DNA from: MGBC120314 sp964403785
Lineage (GTDB): Bacteria; Bacillota; Clostridia; Lachnospirales; Lachnospiraceae
Length of the DNA stretch: 5,341 nucleotides
Direction: 5' to 3'
NCBI GenBank assembly: GCA_964403785.1
Contig: CAYOHM010000104.1
Coordinates: 1-5,341 of the forward strand
Below, one piece after another: positions 5,341-5,341 of the stretch. A program made the position numbers and the translations under genes. A model generated the notes under the pieces. That model made no database searches, was not told the DNA's origin, and saw nothing but the letters and a program-made list of their open reading frames with translations. The stretch's first letter is position 1; each line of letters starts with the position of its first letter.

Positions 5341-5341
5341 T

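Overview
The window reads as the chromosome of a low-GC Gram-positive anaerobe, most likely a Clostridia member of the Lachnospiraceae or Eubacterium type. The reasons are AT-rich coding sequence, strong AAGGAGG-type ribosome binding sites, consensus-like housekeeping promoters, an ECF sigma factor paired with a single-pass membrane protein, and a secreted wall hydrolase built on aromatic/Gly wall-binding modules of a kind common in that group. The assignment comes from protein character and was not tested by a search.

Layout. Bases 1-51 are the 3' two thirds of a tRNA-Gly (anticodon GCC), followed by a hairpin terminator at 64-93. Next on the + strand is a two-gene operon: an ECF sigma factor (161-658) overlapping by 8 nt a membrane protein that is probably its anti-sigma factor or sensor (651-1820). 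A separate promoter (1872-1900) then drives a secreted protein (1933-3273) with a signal peptide, two tandem ~135-residue wall-binding modules and a C-terminal SleB/CwlJ-like hydrolase domain. A short gene follows (3404-3706) for a 100-residue coiled-coil plus helix-turn-helix protein with a basic tail; its promoter has its -10 box inside a perfect 9-bp inverted repeat. A 16-bp perfect hairpin (3719-3754) separates this gene from the convergent minus-strand operon.

The minus-strand operon, read from the right edge leftward, is a polar amino acid ABC importer: a possible tail of an upstream gene (5296-5340), the permease (4574-5284) and the ATPase (3760-4590, GTG start, overlapping the permease by 17 nt). 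The ATPase carries about 35 extra residues between its Q-loop and signature motif.

How the genes work together. The sigma/anti-sigma pair looks like an envelope-signal regulator, and the wall hydrolase next to it is a plausible but unproven target or partner. The small HTH protein is a candidate autoregulator. The importer is an unrelated housekeeping uptake system. I see no CRISPR array, insertion sequence or clearly new multi-gene system. The most interesting items are the operator-like dyad at the HTH gene, the HTH protein itself, the sensor lacking a zinc motif, and the ATPase insertion.
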